Assembly (NCBI GenBank): GCA_963978905.1
Contig: OZ022256.1
Location: 17,829,231-17,893,230 of the forward strand
DNA from: Trichostrongylus colubriformis
Taxonomy: Eukaryota > Nematoda > Chromadorea > Rhabditida > Trichostrongylidae
Length of the DNA: 64,000 nt
Reading direction: 5' to 3'
Part shown: positions 22,401 to 32,937 of the stretch, in pieces
Numbering within the stretch: the first letter of the stretch is position 1
Layout of the letters: each line of letters opens with the position of its first letter
Translations under genes and position numbers: made by a program
The notes under the pieces: generated by a model
Told to the model about the DNA's origin: nothing
The model's database searches: none
The model's input: the letters and a program-made list of their open reading frames with translations, nothing else

Positions 22401-25345
22401 CTATCGTTTTGAATGTCGGTAGTACAGTAATGGGAAACACAATGCTAATACACGATCTATAGCGATTGCCGTGGTTAGTGTGCATCCCGATTTCATCAAA
22501 GCTATCGATGGCCCAGCAAGTTGAACAATCAGCCAAGGGTTATAGTTGAATGGAACGCCTGCAAAATGAGCACGTACATCAAAAAAACTATTTGTAGCTT
22601 TTTCAACACCGGTGGAAAAGTAATGCGAGGCTCCAGAATTTTCATTTCAAAAACGTCAAAGAGGCTTAATATTCATACACTATGTTCAGTAATTTTTTGA
22701 TTCCTTCGACCACCTAATATTTATGAAGTTTGGAAGTGAAGTAAGCTGAAGGCAAAATTGCGCTCCTCAACTTTCTCGTCTGCCGTCGAGATCAAAAATG
22801 TATCTGTATGTGTATATGTTTTCGATAGAGCTTTTCTAGCCCTACAAAATGGCACGGCTTTTTATTCAAATCGATCAACTTTTTTGCTGTTTTTAAGACT
22901 CACAAATAATGATAATAATTTTTTTGGGTGTTTTATATCATTCGATAAAACTCTTTTCGCTCTACAAGATAGTGCTTACGGTTTTTGTTCGAATTAATTT
23001 TTGTCTTTTTAGATCATTTACAAGTCGACGAAAGCGAGCATTTTTGACACCATGCGACGAAAATGCTCGATTTCGTCGACTTTCAAAAGATCTAAAAATG
23101 ACAAAAAGTAGTTCGGACAAAAACTGTTGACAAAAAGTAGTTCGGACAAAAACTGTAAGCACTATTTGTAGAGCGAAAAGAGATCTATCGGTGAAAAAAG
23201 GTGGAAACTCATTCCTACATGCTGAAATATGAGAGGATACAAAATAAGGGTGTTATCATCTTGTAGAGCAAAAAAAAAAACAATATCGATTGCATCCTGG
23301 ATATTCTCTTCGATCTCGATGGTAGGCGAGAAAGAGGAGATGAGGAAAGTACGCACTTTTGCGAGTACTGCATTTGTGAGTCTTAAAAGCAGCAAAAAGT
23401 TAAGCGATCTGCATAATGTACTACCATTCTGTAGAGCTGAAAAAGCTCTATCGAAACAAATATAAGCGTTCTCGAAAGATGGAGGGAACACTGTGAAAAA
23501 CGGGGTTAAAAAACCGCGGGGACTTATCCGTCAACCCAATATAAAAGAGGTCTGTGCGCAATAGGCAAAGCGTGCGCCCAACGAGCGGGTTCTGGCACAA
23601 AAAATCCATAACTCGGTCGCAACGCGTCTCTGAGACTAAAAAGAAATCGCCAAAGATGACCGACATCCCAGCTGTCTTGAACATACTTCAAGTGAGAGGA
23701 GACTCTCTCGCGAGGGAAGCGGCCTTTTATTTACTGGGGTAATCACTGCCAAAATAGCGACTTATTTTTTGAATACATAGTTTAGAAGCCGCGAGACAAC
23801 TGGGAGTGGTCTGAAGGAGCTAGGCTATGAAAGGAAGATAAATCTCAACGATTAGGAGCTCTTTTCGTGGACGGAGCTTGGACTAAAATTTCGTGATGTG
23901 GTTCTGGAGGAGTCTGAACACGGGACAAAGACGAATCAAAGTGATATTCAAACGCTTTAACGAGGAGTGGACCTACGTCGAGGTGAGCAGGAGAAAACCG
24001 CGAATGGGCAGCCGATGTGACATAGCGTTGAGAGTGGGGAATTTCTTACCACATACAGAAAGATGTAGTGCTTAGTGAACCGCACCAGTGGGTGAACACA
24101 AATGCACGGCCAAAGTTTTATAGATTGTGAGTATCGATTGGTACCGAAGTTATCGGTTTTTGTGTGAAAGACCGGAAGTGGGTATTGGACACTCCTTGGG
24201 GTGGGCAAATTTGCTGTAGAACTGAAAAGTCTACAGAGCCACCTGTTCAAGGTGATATGTAACGATATTTCGTTGCAGTGGTTATGGGTGAGTTATGTTC
24301 ACCGAAAAAGCAATTTTGGTAGTGCTGGTGACGACCATCGCTTGATGTACAGGGTGAAATAAATTGCTCACTTAGAGCTTGAGAAAGCTCGAGACGCCGA
24401 AAACTTGTTAATGCTCCGCTTCCTTTTGCAATACTTTGTGTAAACTTTTTGAGACTTTTCAGGTGTAATTTTGGAGCACGACATTGTTTTGACACATATG
24501 TATAGTATTACATGAGGTTTTGAGACGAAACCATATTTTTCAATTAGTTAAACCAATGAAAAAAAAAACAGGGTGCTCTGTGATAAAGGCGGTGCCAATG
24601 GTAAACAACAATTTTTTTTTCGATCGTGCAGGTCGTACTTTGACCACACTTTGCTTTGATATATTTATAACAATACTGAGGGAAAAAAAGTAAATTTTGC
24701 AAGCTTTTTCCGTGTTATTCAGTTCGTGAACGCGGGTCAAGAGATTGCTCAGGAGCATTTGTATATCGGGTACCCGTTGGCATATCGGGTACCCGTTGAG
24801 AATCTAGTTACCGAACTCAATAACCAAATCACAACGAATGTCTGAGTACTTAAACAGTTTGCAGAAGCTGCAGTATGCGGTAAAAATGAAGCATGTCTGG
24901 TGAGCGGATTCGACAGCTACGTTGTGGATTATAGCGATGGAGGTAGACGCATATGCGGTATGGAGTGGCAAAGAGCATAGTAAAAAACCATCTTAATTTC
25001 CTTCAGAATTGCTTACGATATTCGGAAGCAGTTTTGATATCAAGTCTTTCAGGGCATTCACATGTTATGATTTACCATCCTGTTTTTGGATATGATAAGG
25101 AAACCAAAAGGAAACCAACCATTGGGTTTTGCTCCGGCAATGAGTAAGATCAGATAGGGAAACTGTAGCACAGCGTAAATAAAGTCTATGAATGCGAGAG
25201 ATACAAGTAGAATTAAACTATCGTTGCGTAAGAGTCGCCTTGAACTGCACCAGACAAATAGCACGACAAAATTACTGAGAATTTGCAGAACGCAAATGAT
25301 GAGCAGAAATAGGTCGACGTATAAACAAATCGCATTACTAATCAT
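16187..25345 (-). CDS. Serpentine 7TM chemoreceptor (Srbc-like), six-exon gene
   Basis: A nematode-type G-protein-coupled receptor assembled from six minus-strand exons: 25345-25120, 22558-22402, 19407-19267, 19213-19058, 16634-16539 and 16450-16187. They supply TM1-2, TM3, TM4, TM5, TM6 and TM7 in the right order, giving about 330 residues, the usual length for this class. TM3 ends with the DRY-like stretch AIAIDRVLALCFP. The loop before TM5 has the CSSFGC...YWGLSN pattern. TM6 begins ANRVSLY, and after TM7 comes HRDIKYQIQKK. These resemble the nematode Srbc group, though Srx or Srsx cannot be excluded. Such receptors sit in ciliary membranes of chemosensory neurons and signal through G proteins. 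Splice phases agree at junctions 1-2, 3-4, 4-5 and 5-6. Junction 2-3 has no usable AG acceptor, so the gene may be damaged. Introns 1, 2 and 4 (2.4-3 kb) contain foldback repeats. Confidence 0.8.
16539..16634 (-). CDS. Receptor exon 5 (TM6)
   Basis: The acceptor GATTCCTAG ends at 16635 and the donor GTGAGT starts at 16538. Exactly 32 codons, phase 0 at both ends: ANRVSLYILLVSALIGVVPG and CLNGFSTVIGIP. The ANR entry and the proline near the end of the helix fit TM6 of Srbc-like receptors. Confidence 0.8.
18178..18475. repeat. Family G foldback
   Basis: The left arm GTGTACCCTTATGTTGGGAT then TTCGCACCGCGGC pairs imperfectly with the right arm ATCCTGACATAAGGGTGCAC and ACGTGCGC. Lies in intron 4 of the receptor gene. 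Confidence 0.7.
19058..19213 (-). CDS. Receptor exon 4 (TM5 and inner loop 3)
   Basis: The acceptor CGTTAAG ends at 19214; the 52 in-frame codons begin VFREYWGLSNMIMNLL, continue through TM5 and end in a polar loop (EADHMEQQNRNIIDKS). The donor GTGGGT starts at 19057. Joined to exon 5, phase 0, it reads IIDKS-ANRVSLY, the family-typical entry into TM6. Confidence 0.8.
19267..19407 (-). CDS. Receptor exon 3 (TM4), acceptor not found
   Basis: Codes for MAPFFIWSVGAFIFALFLAL and on to CSSFGCFTNE: TM4 and the start of the second outer loop. The donor GTATAG at 19266 opens a 53-nt intron. In the reading frame a TGA lies two codons before the first ATG (19407), and there is no AG between that stop and the ATG, so no canonical acceptor can join exon 2 (which needs one base) to this frame. 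Either the acceptor is mutated or mis-sequenced, an unusual site is used, or the locus is a pseudogene. The 5' boundary given is only the first ATG. Confidence 0.7.
19681..19828. mobile_element. Family D foldback (intron 2 of receptor)
   Basis: A short hairpin element: ACAGTCCAGTTCCCGAAGGC at the left pairs with GGAAATGGACCGTATGTG at the right. The interior shares GAGAGTGTGTGGCGG and GAGAGAGATCGA with the copy at 28.5 kb. Confidence 0.75.
19970..20148. mobile_element. Family E foldback (intron 2 of receptor)
   Basis: AGGCAGCGTTCATACTTTGC at the left and CAAAGTATGAACGCGGCCTT at the right. The interior CGTCTCTGCACCTCACCCGT is shared with the 15.7 kb copy. Confidence 0.8.
20190..20431. mobile_element. 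Family K foldback (intron 2 of receptor)
   Basis: GGGCACTATTCATCTACCAC, then AAAAAAATAATTTTCG and AACTTTGCCTA in the left arm, each with a mirrored partner in the right arm ending GAATAGTGCCC. 242 bp; single copy here. Confidence 0.75.
22245..22330 (+). repeat. tRNA-like SINE head (intron 2 of receptor)
   Basis: TGTGATGGATTAGCACATAT resembles a box A region and GCGTTCGAATCCCATCC is a good box B, separated by about 30 bases. The arms do not fold into a complete cloverleaf, so a tRNA-derived repeat is more likely than a working tRNA. Confidence 0.5.
22402..22558 (-). CDS. Receptor exon 2 (TM3 and DRY-like motif)
   Basis: The acceptor ATTTTGCAG ends at 22559 and the donor GTAAGT starts at 22401. 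The frame codes for NYNPWLIVQLAGPSIAL and then AIAIDRVLALCFPLLYYRH, a TM3 with the D-R pair used for G-protein coupling at its inner end. The exon leaves two bases (TA) of an unfinished codon. Without the splice the frame meets a stop immediately, which supports the donor. Confidence 0.8.
22814..23463. mobile_element. Family H nested foldback (intron 1 of receptor)
   Basis: The outer pair ATATGTTTTCGATAGAGC and GCTCTATCGAAACAAATAT encloses further paired blocks (TTTCGCTCTACAA with TTGTAGAGCGAAA; TCGTCGACTT repeats around 23040-23090). The right inner arm contains a 29-bp direct duplication. The frames on both strands are hairpin artefacts. Confidence 0.75.
23100..23156. repeat. 29-bp tandem duplication
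   Basis: The unit ACAAAAAGTAGTTCGGACAA plus AAACTGTTG occurs twice in a row, the second copy missing its last two bases. It occurs only in one arm of the surrounding foldback, so it arose after the arms were formed. Confidence 0.85.
24759..24797. repeat. Short tandem duplication
   Basis: ATATCGGGTACCCGTTG appears twice, separated by two bases. Intron 1 of the receptor. Confidence 0.85.
25120..25345 (-). CDS. Receptor exon 1 (TM1-TM2)
   Basis: Begins at the ATG whose complement is 25343-25345 and codes for a short luminal end (MISNAICLYVD), a hydrophobic TM1, the basic loop CSSRRLLRND and TM2. It ends in AAACCCAATG followed by a GTTGGT donor at 25119, leaving one base of a codon. Joining to exon 2 gives KPNGVPFNYN with the frame kept. 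The frame stays open past the donor to 25058, but that extension is not hydrophobic or conserved-looking. Confidence 0.8.
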
Positions 25346-26283
25346 ATTGTAACCAGACTCTGACTGAAAGCATAATCAATCTGCACACTCCTCGAGCAGC
25401 TAAATAAATTATGTAGACATTGACAACATGATTGAGCGCATTGTGGTAAAATGGTAACAACACGAAATAAAAATTATCAGCTGCTCTGTCTGGCAATCAT
25501 GCGAAGCTGAACTGCTAACGAACAGGTGGTGTTTGACATCATGATAAAGTACAATGCCATTTTGCAAGGGTGGATAGGGAGATAATTGCGCAAATGCTTT
25601 TAGATGCCTTTAAACGTTTAATTTACTATCGATAAGACTGCTTTCTGAGCAAGTTTCAGAAAGAGGCTGTTAATGAATCGAATCTGTCTGCACAAATCAG
25701 CTATCCCAGAAGTCGTGGGCAAAAAATGATCTTTACCACAACTCAGTCTACGCGGGTTATTCGAGACACTTATTGCGGGTACGACCTTCTTTTTGGCGTT
25801 GATACTTAACTGCTATAGTTGAACCAAAAAAATAGTGCAGCAACTTTCTCTTACAAAATTCGCCCACAATCCATGGGTTGCTGGTCATGAAAATGGCATT
25901 GTATGAAGCGCGTGCGTCGTTTAACAGCCGCAGCTAATGTAGTTAGGGTCACCCCACTATGCTTGGCAATCATCACTATATTTTTGCGAAAGCCTCTGTG
26001 CTACTGTGCTGCTATAGACGCCAGCAGACACCTCCATTACCGTTCTTGGATGAGTAGGCGATGATTAAGCTGCCCCAAAAGCTCGAAGAATTTTTTTCAC
26101 TAATCACTTTTTATTATTTCTTTCAATAAACAGCAATAAGGCAACAGCGTATTCACCATTGTTATCAACAACACTGTGCCTTCATGTGACCGTTGATCCC
26201 CTCCATTCAACACTCTGGGATTTGAAAGTCGAAGAAGTCAGCGGTCATCTTTGTCGGGAGATTATTTGGGGGGGGGGGGGGAG
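25346..26283. other. Region upstream of the receptor gene
   Basis: The promoter of the receptor should lie here, just above 25345 on the minus strand, but I can point to no defined element. No other coding signal. Confidence 0.5.
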
Positions 26284-26380
26284 GGATGGGTGGTTAAGAC
26301 ATCCAAGCCGAGCTCCTTTAACTTGGCCTGGGTACTCTTCGCGACATGGAAGCGGGCGTCGTCATGAATGACGGTAATCG
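26284..26380 (-). pseudogene. Mariner transposase fragment (second Asp block)
   Basis: Reads ITVIHDDARFHVAKSTQAKL, then KELGLDVLTTHPS. This is the mariner block HDNARxHVAK...LGWxVLxHPPYSPD around the second catalytic Asp. Similarity ends in a run of G residues at 26270-26282 on the plus strand. The flanking 26381-26570 is not recognisably transposase. Confidence 0.75.
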
Positions 26381-26570
26381 CGGACCTTCGCCGGCGCTTT
26401 TCTGTAACAACGAGCGGTAACTGTCTTCCCTTGTACCTGTCTTCCGTGTCGACCTCGCCGTTGCTGAAGCCATAAAACAGCGACCCACGGTCCGTGGCTC
26501 ACACATCCCTTGCCCAATGTAGCGTGATGGAGTCGCATGGTTCCGTCGCTTTGATTCCGCGAAACCGCTC

Positions 26571-28548
26571 ATATGTAGTAGATGACACCGCGTTTTTGGT
26601 GGGTATCGACTATGCGCATTGTAGCTTTCTCCACGGAATCTGGCGGGTATATAGTATATACTTTGTTAGAAAGCTTAGAGAACAATCAACCATATTCCTA
26701 AACCCCCTAGATCTGTATCGAAGTAAACAAGTGTTATTAATGTCTCGGGAAAAAAATCCTACACGACTTTTGGGACAACCTAATACTATGCTATATGATA
26801 ATACGAATGCACATGTTACGAGTATTACATAAAAAGAGTGGCTGGAAGGCCAAGTGTATTACGACTCTTCACTTCACCTCTTACAGGAGCTTCCAGCTAC
26901 TATTTTTTCCATTAGGAGTCATTTTTAAAGAGCATCAAATCATGTGTTCTTCACCCCGTGTGTGCTTCCTTGTGGAGATACGAGCGTCTGAAGCTGAAGC
27001 CACTGTACACCGGGAGTCGAGGGTTCCTTGATAGGGGCGGGGCTCGTATTTGACCGGACAGGGGGTCCTACCTGTCCAGGTCAGTGATAAGCATATAATC
27101 TAAACTTTCAATATATAGATTAGAAGTGAAAAGTGTTTCACCGCGAATCCGTGTGATTGGATGTGGAATAAATATGCTTCTGCTTTACGTGAGAAAACAG
27201 CAATAAACAGTTACCAATAAACAACATTACAGCAGTTCTACCAAAGTCAAAAAACGTGAGGAGGGAAGGTTAGTATTTGTTCCTCTGGAGAGGGAGCTGA
27301 CGTAGTGAAGCCGTTATATTCCTCGACACCTCGGAGTGCCTTGGCTGAAGCTACTGCTGAGAAATTTCACACATGAGAAAACAAATACGTGCTTACTCAG
27401 CACCAATGTTTGATCAGAAGCTGAAAGGATTTCGAAAATACACATGCGTTACCGTTTAGATGTGCGCCATCCAAATATAATATTATTATTCAGTGTCTAG
27501 CTTGAAAACTAGATTCCAGTGAAGCAGGAAATTGCCATCCGCTGGAATGCAAAAGGAGTATGAATCACGTAAATTACATTAATAGCAAAGATCCGACTAA
27601 CAATTAACACCCGCGAATCGAGGGAACGTGTTGTGCGATAGGAACGAAGAGCGATAGATGGAATACGTACCTTGCGTATCACGACCCATTAACTTTTAAG
27701 CACTTTGAGCAATACTATGGCGTTCTCAGTTAATATGTTCTTGCGCACGCAGGTTACATACTCGCTATCAGCAGATGCATTACTTGCCCTATTTACTTGT
27801 TTTACCTCGCATTCAAATGATTATAAGCCCTCCCTATAACATTTATACATTTTTTTCGGGAATTATAGGAATTATTCAATCAGAAAAATCCATGGCGCAA
27901 GATTTTCTGAGCCACCGATTACCCTTTTTGCATCACATACAGAGTGGCAGCTAATTCAGAATTCCATCCCGATAGTGTACAACGAGGTAAAAAGAGAATG
28001 CTTTAGTCCATCGTTCGTCCCTATGAACCTAACCTTATGCATTGCAAGGAGGAGGAGCTTGTTTGGAAACACTATTCTCTGTAAGCTAACATTTGACCCC
28101 ACTAGAGAGGGTGCGTATGTAGCTCGTCTCGAGTAAACTCGCCTTGAAAAATGCACATTCGAAACGCCACAGTATGCGATCCCGAAGCGCTTCTCCCCCA
28201 ACTGCATGCTTCGGTGGCAGAGTGGAGCGTGAATTTGAGTCTCAGTGTAATTGTACATGCAATTACCCACGACATCACTCGAGTTTAATAGCGAATGCTT
28301 TGCTTATTCTCTCGAAAATCTGACCATATACTGTATCTGCGCTTCAGTTCTAACAAATTCCTAGGCAATGCGCTTTCTTAAATCTTCAACCAGTCAGCCA
28401 TTGTTTTTTGCCCCGATCTTTCCCACGAAGCTGATTTAGTCACTTTCAGCCTATTTTCTCATCCATTCACGTACGGCTACGCCCTCGTGGCTTGTGAGAT
28501 ATGAGTCGACCTGACGCGCAGAATAAGAAATCCCCGTGAATCACCCTG
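26571..28548. other. Unannotated stretch
   Basis: No recognised gene. A 104-codon minus frame at 27956-28270 has protein-like composition but no identifiable family. Confidence 0.5.
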
Positions 28549-28716
28549 TGTGTACAGTCCAGTTCCCGACGCCTGGCAGGGCGTGGCCCTACGGACTTGG
28601 GTGGAGAGTACGTAGCGAGAGCGAGAGTGTGTGGCGGAGTGAGAGAGATCGATGCACGTTCATCCAAGTCCGTAGGCCTCGCCCTGCCAGGCGCTGGGAA
28701 ATGGACTGTGAGTACA
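28549..28716. mobile_element. Family D foldback
   Basis: TGTACAGTCCAGTTCCCGAC, then CTGGCAGGGCGTGGCC on the left; CTCGCCCTGCCAGGCG and GGAAATGGACTGTGAG on the right. About 168 bp. Frames of 79-85 codons across it are palindrome artefacts. Confidence 0.8.
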
Positions 28717-29682
28717 AGTTCCAATGAACCACGTTCTTATCGTGGTGGGTTGAAGAAACTGGAAGGGGTTCGAAGAAAAAGGAAGATGCGGAGAAATGAT
28801 CATTTTGTTAGGAACATTCAAGGTCAGAAGCGATAATCGGTGGAAAAACCGATTTAGGAAGTTTTGGAGGAGTCCTATGACAAATCCACAATTTGAGGGG
28901 CTGCATTTTTTTTTAGAAATTTTCATTGGTGCGAGATCGACCTTGAGAGCAAGCTGTTCCGTTGTCCTTCTCCACCACATATCCACACTTTGCATTCCAA
29001 ATCCAACCTCTTTGAGCATTGGGACTGTCCAGTTCACCCTGCGCACAATATGCTTACGCTAAGCAACAGGATTGGTGAAACGGGATTCAGTGAAAACCCC
29101 TAACTTATTCTATGCATGTATTAAAATATTGGATGAAGGAATTCCACCAACTGCAGCCTCCTGTGTGAGAGTGCAAAAAAAACCGTCTCTGAAACTGATA
29201 TGGAGTACTCAGAGTTTAGGAAGTCCTTTTACGGCTTATGATGGGTATCTGTCTTTGGGCTCATCTGACTAATTCATCAAGAATCAACAGAGCTTGTTGA
29301 TATCAACAAGTTTTTTATTTACTGAACAGAATCTGAGAGACGACGCTATTTTGCTACCTCCATGATCACTAATGATAACTTTTTGGATACTGTAAAAATA
29401 CGCCTGAAAATTTTCTGAAGTGAACCAGAATCCATCATCTCCCGTCGTTGAATCGTCAATGTAAAGTTCGTCTTAAGGGCATGGCAGTAAATAAGTGGTT
29501 GGAGCCTGTGGAATGATTGGAGCATATCAGATGTTTTCATCTAAATCGATACATACAGGCGACAGCTTACAACTACAATCGCATGCTTCCCTTTCACTGT
29601 GCATGCGGATATCCCTTCTACTTGTTGAGCTACTGGGACCACGTCAGCACGTCGAAGTGGAAATTCATAGATGTCATTGTAA

Positions 29683-30009
29683 TGGGTAGTCGAAAAAGTT
29701 TCTTCGTTTTTTAAATACGCGCTTTTTCCCTCCAAACCGCTTTCCAGCAATCTCTTCTGTACATACACATGTAATGCAAGTCCACACGCATCTATAGGTA
29801 TTATTGTCTTTCATCTCCCGGATAAATTTTTTCGGCAAAATAAACATATCAAAGGTCAATGTCATCTTCACTAGCAAAAATTTTTTCTTTGAATGGCGTT
29901 AGAGAGGCAAAGGAAAAGGTATAATCCGGTGGAGCAAGATCAGGGCTATAAGGTGGATGGGGCAGCAATTTTTATCCAAGCTCGAGAATTTTTTTTTGGC
30001 GAGTCACTT
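29683..30009 (-). pseudogene. Mariner transposase 3' end, left copy of inverted pair
   Basis: On the minus strand: LPHPPYSPDLAPPDYTF (region of the third Asp), then a frameshifted tail including TFDMFILPKKFIREMKDNN. It is the reverse complement, with small indels, of 30043-30365. Confidence 0.8.
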
Positions 30010-30042
30010 TTATAATATGTGGGAAGACTTGCCAAAAAATTG

Positions 30043-30365
30043 CCTCGCCAAAAAATTCTCGGGCTTGAATGGGAAGTGCTACCCCATCCACCTTATAGCC
30101 CTGATCTTGCTCCATCGGACTACCATCTTTTCCTTTCTCTATCTGACGTCATTCAAAGAAAAATTTTTGTATTGAAAATGAGATTGACCTTTGATATGTT
30201 TATTTTGCCGAAAAAGGTTATCCAGGAGATGGAAGACAATAATACCTATAGATGCGTGTGGACTTGTACTACATGTGTATGTACAGAAGAGATTGCTGGA
30301 AAGCAGTTTGGAGGGAAAAAGCGCGTATTTAAAAACACGAAAAAACTTTTTTGACTACCCAATAT
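30043..30365 (+). pseudogene. Mariner transposase 3' end, right copy of inverted pair
   Basis: Frame EWEVLPHPPYSPDLAPSDYH, then LFLSLSDVIQRKIF and a degraded tail to TTGACTACCCAATA near 30358. The PSD Asp is the third catalytic residue of mariner (DD34D). N-terminal two thirds of the transposase are absent. Confidence 0.8.
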
Positions 30366-30767
30366 GTTGGTGCACAAGCATTGCGACACTTGTGACTTTT
30401 CTGTTCGAATGTTGCTACTCCAGTACTCCTAGATATGTATAGTCAATATCATCATTACTGTCTTCTACAACATCAATGTAATCTGCTCAGAATTTCACGA
30501 AATACGATTGTGAGAAACCGAAATTGATAATCAAATGCAAATCGATAACAGTTAAATAAGAAAATTCTGGCTCTATGTAACGCTCAGGATCACGATTGAG
30601 TATTCAAAAAAAAACACGCAAGGTTAAGAAAATGAAGCAGATGAAGTGGAACCTCACAGCTCAGTTCTCTGTCATTTTCCACTGCATAACAAATCCGCTT
30701 CTATTCGTAAGGGTGAAATGTAATGTTAGCTGGTTTTTGCACATTCTTATTCTAATGAGTATATAGC

Positions 30768-30805
30768 AGTAACGTAGGTAGAACTTTAATTCTACCTACG
30801 TCACT
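30768..30805. repeat. Short hairpin
   Basis: AGTAACGTAGGTAGAA and TTCTACCTACGTCACT pair at 15 of 16 positions around a 6-base loop. No target duplication seen. Confidence 0.7.
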
Positions 30806-31171
30806 ACTATAACGACTCCCTGTAGCAATCCTGAGTACCACGAGCAAATAGCTCTGTGATGCAGGGGAAAGTAGCCTCAAGAGAAGAAAGGAAAACTGGG
30901 AACTTGTTTGAGGTGTACAACACTGTTGATGAGGGGCATGTGACATTTCAAAAAGCTAAAAAATGGTGGAAAAGTTGATTAAAGACCTTTTTGCGTTCCC
31001 TGATTGATTGGGTTAATGTGGATTAGTATTCCGATATTGGGATAGCCTGAAAGTTTTTTTTTTACAAAATGACGTGAGTGGGAGAAGATCATTAAAGAAT
31101 AGTGCATCTGCACACAGTAATGTTTGCCCCGGAATTCTCACACAAGTGAAATGAACTCGATGCTGCTGCTC

Positions 31172-31600
31172 AAAGGAATTGTGCACGGAAAAAACGAGCT
31201 TCTCAGTTACCCATATACTTATGTTGTATTTGCCCAATAAGGGCCTCATGCAAAGTTTCACATGCGAGGAACTGAGAATCCGACGAAGATAATGCTTCTC
31301 AATGTGGTGGTCGTGGGGCGGGGCTTCGAAGTAAATGCCCGCCCCTCGTTTGGAGACGCATTGTGAGAAGAGAAAGTTACGTGAATAGTTCCACTCCCCG
31401 ATTCCAGCCTGGGCGGACAATGGGGCGGGCATTCACATAGAGGCCCCTTCCCCTTCGACCACCACCGTGAAGAGCTGTATCCTCGCCGCATCCTCACTTT
31501 TTTCGAATGAAATTTTTCATGCGGCCGTTATTGAGCAAATACGTAACACATAAATATATGACTAACAGAGGAAATCGTATTTTTGTGCACGCTTCCTCAA
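31172..31600. mobile_element. Family A foldback element
   Basis: Same end (AAAGGAATTGTGCACGG), arm blocks (TTATGTTGTATTTGCCCAAT) and centre (GGAGACGCATTGTGAGAAG) as the copy at 1551. The length is also 429 bp, but the two arms differ more from each other. Confidence 0.8.
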
Positions 31601-31779
31601 AAGAGGACACCGCAAAAGTTACAGACAATAAAGGAGGAGCAAGGCGGAGCATTGTGTTCCTTATGAAGCGCAGCCTGTCATGATACATTGCTCACTTCAG
31701 ATTTTCACTCACTTTCCTTCACGACAAAAAGCGCACCATTAAGGCGACTCGACAGAGACAAATCCCTACCTCCCACATC

Positions 31780-32405
31780 TACAGGGGCTCCAAAAAAGAA
31801 TAACTTTCTCTCCCCCACTTTTAACGCCGTATTAGTCGAACTTCAACAGATTCTAACGAGAAGCTCTTATCCCTAAATCCAAGAACACACCTCATACTAT
31901 CACTGTACTCCGTGAGTTCCTTCTGCGAGTAGGATCGGGATCTTCTTCCAAGTGAGCACGATGTGTCAACGTAACTCGGCAAAATCCGAAATTTCGTCGC
32001 GTTCGCACACAACCTTGCTAGATTCTGTTCACGCTGGGTACCCGGGGAGATTCATATTGGAAGGTGCCCATAAGCATTCCGTTTTTACAGGCTCCCAACA
32101 TACTTGGTTTCCAATGACCAGAACGTGCCATTACCACTTCAAACCCTCCAGAGAAGGGTTCCAGGCATGGAAAATGACACTGCGGATCGTAGCAGCGCTG
32201 TCGAAGCAGTGAGAAGTCCGTGACTTTTATGGACCGAAAGGTCATATTTCAGGAGGCTCCTCGCAAGAGACCTACCATGGAAGCTGGCTCTGTTGTTTCA
32301 AGCGGACGTTGTTACTGTAGATGTTCTGAAGCGCAACTGTATCGTCTGAAGGGTCATAGTTTGATGATGGTGAAAGTAGTGAGTCACAGCTTTCTCCTGC
32401 TTCGT
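31780..32405. repeat. Family C element, right end missing
   Basis: Left end TACAGGGGCTCCAAAAAAGA, then CTTCAACAGATTCTAACGAG and CTCCGTGAGTTCCTTC blocks shared with other copies. Similarity stops at GTGAGTCACAGC...CTGC near 32400, so the right end is lost. Confidence 0.75.
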
Positions 32406-32937
32406 TCATAATGCACATGGTTGTGGACAGATTTCCATGTGTATGCGATAAAAGATATTTATGGGCGCGTTTCTTGATAACTCTGTCTGAGATGATAAAT
32501 ACTCGTGTCTGACATATACACAAAAGTTTGTGATATGCGCATGAGAGGGAGACGTGAGGTCCCAGCATGCTCCAAGATCATTAAAGACCAATACGGTCTA
32601 CTACTTCTCAGAAAATTGTTGGGGTACGCGATAGAATGTATAATACAACAGAATCAAGTCGCGCAAGGTAGTGGAGGAAGGGTCCTGAAATCTGCGGTTA
32701 ATTGGAAATGGGACTAAGGATTCACTCAAGCTATGATGACGCTTTAAAGGGATTGATGGGAACCAAGGTCGAACACTGATTGGGGAACTTTAGGGGGTGC
32801 GATTATTGATGTCCCCGGTAATAGTGACTGCAAAATGCCATTCAATCAAAGAAAGTAAAAACTCCAACAATATAGCCAATTTGGTTTTACGATGAATTAT
32901 AGTAGACAGATTATTAGTCGTTCTTACTCCTACACCA

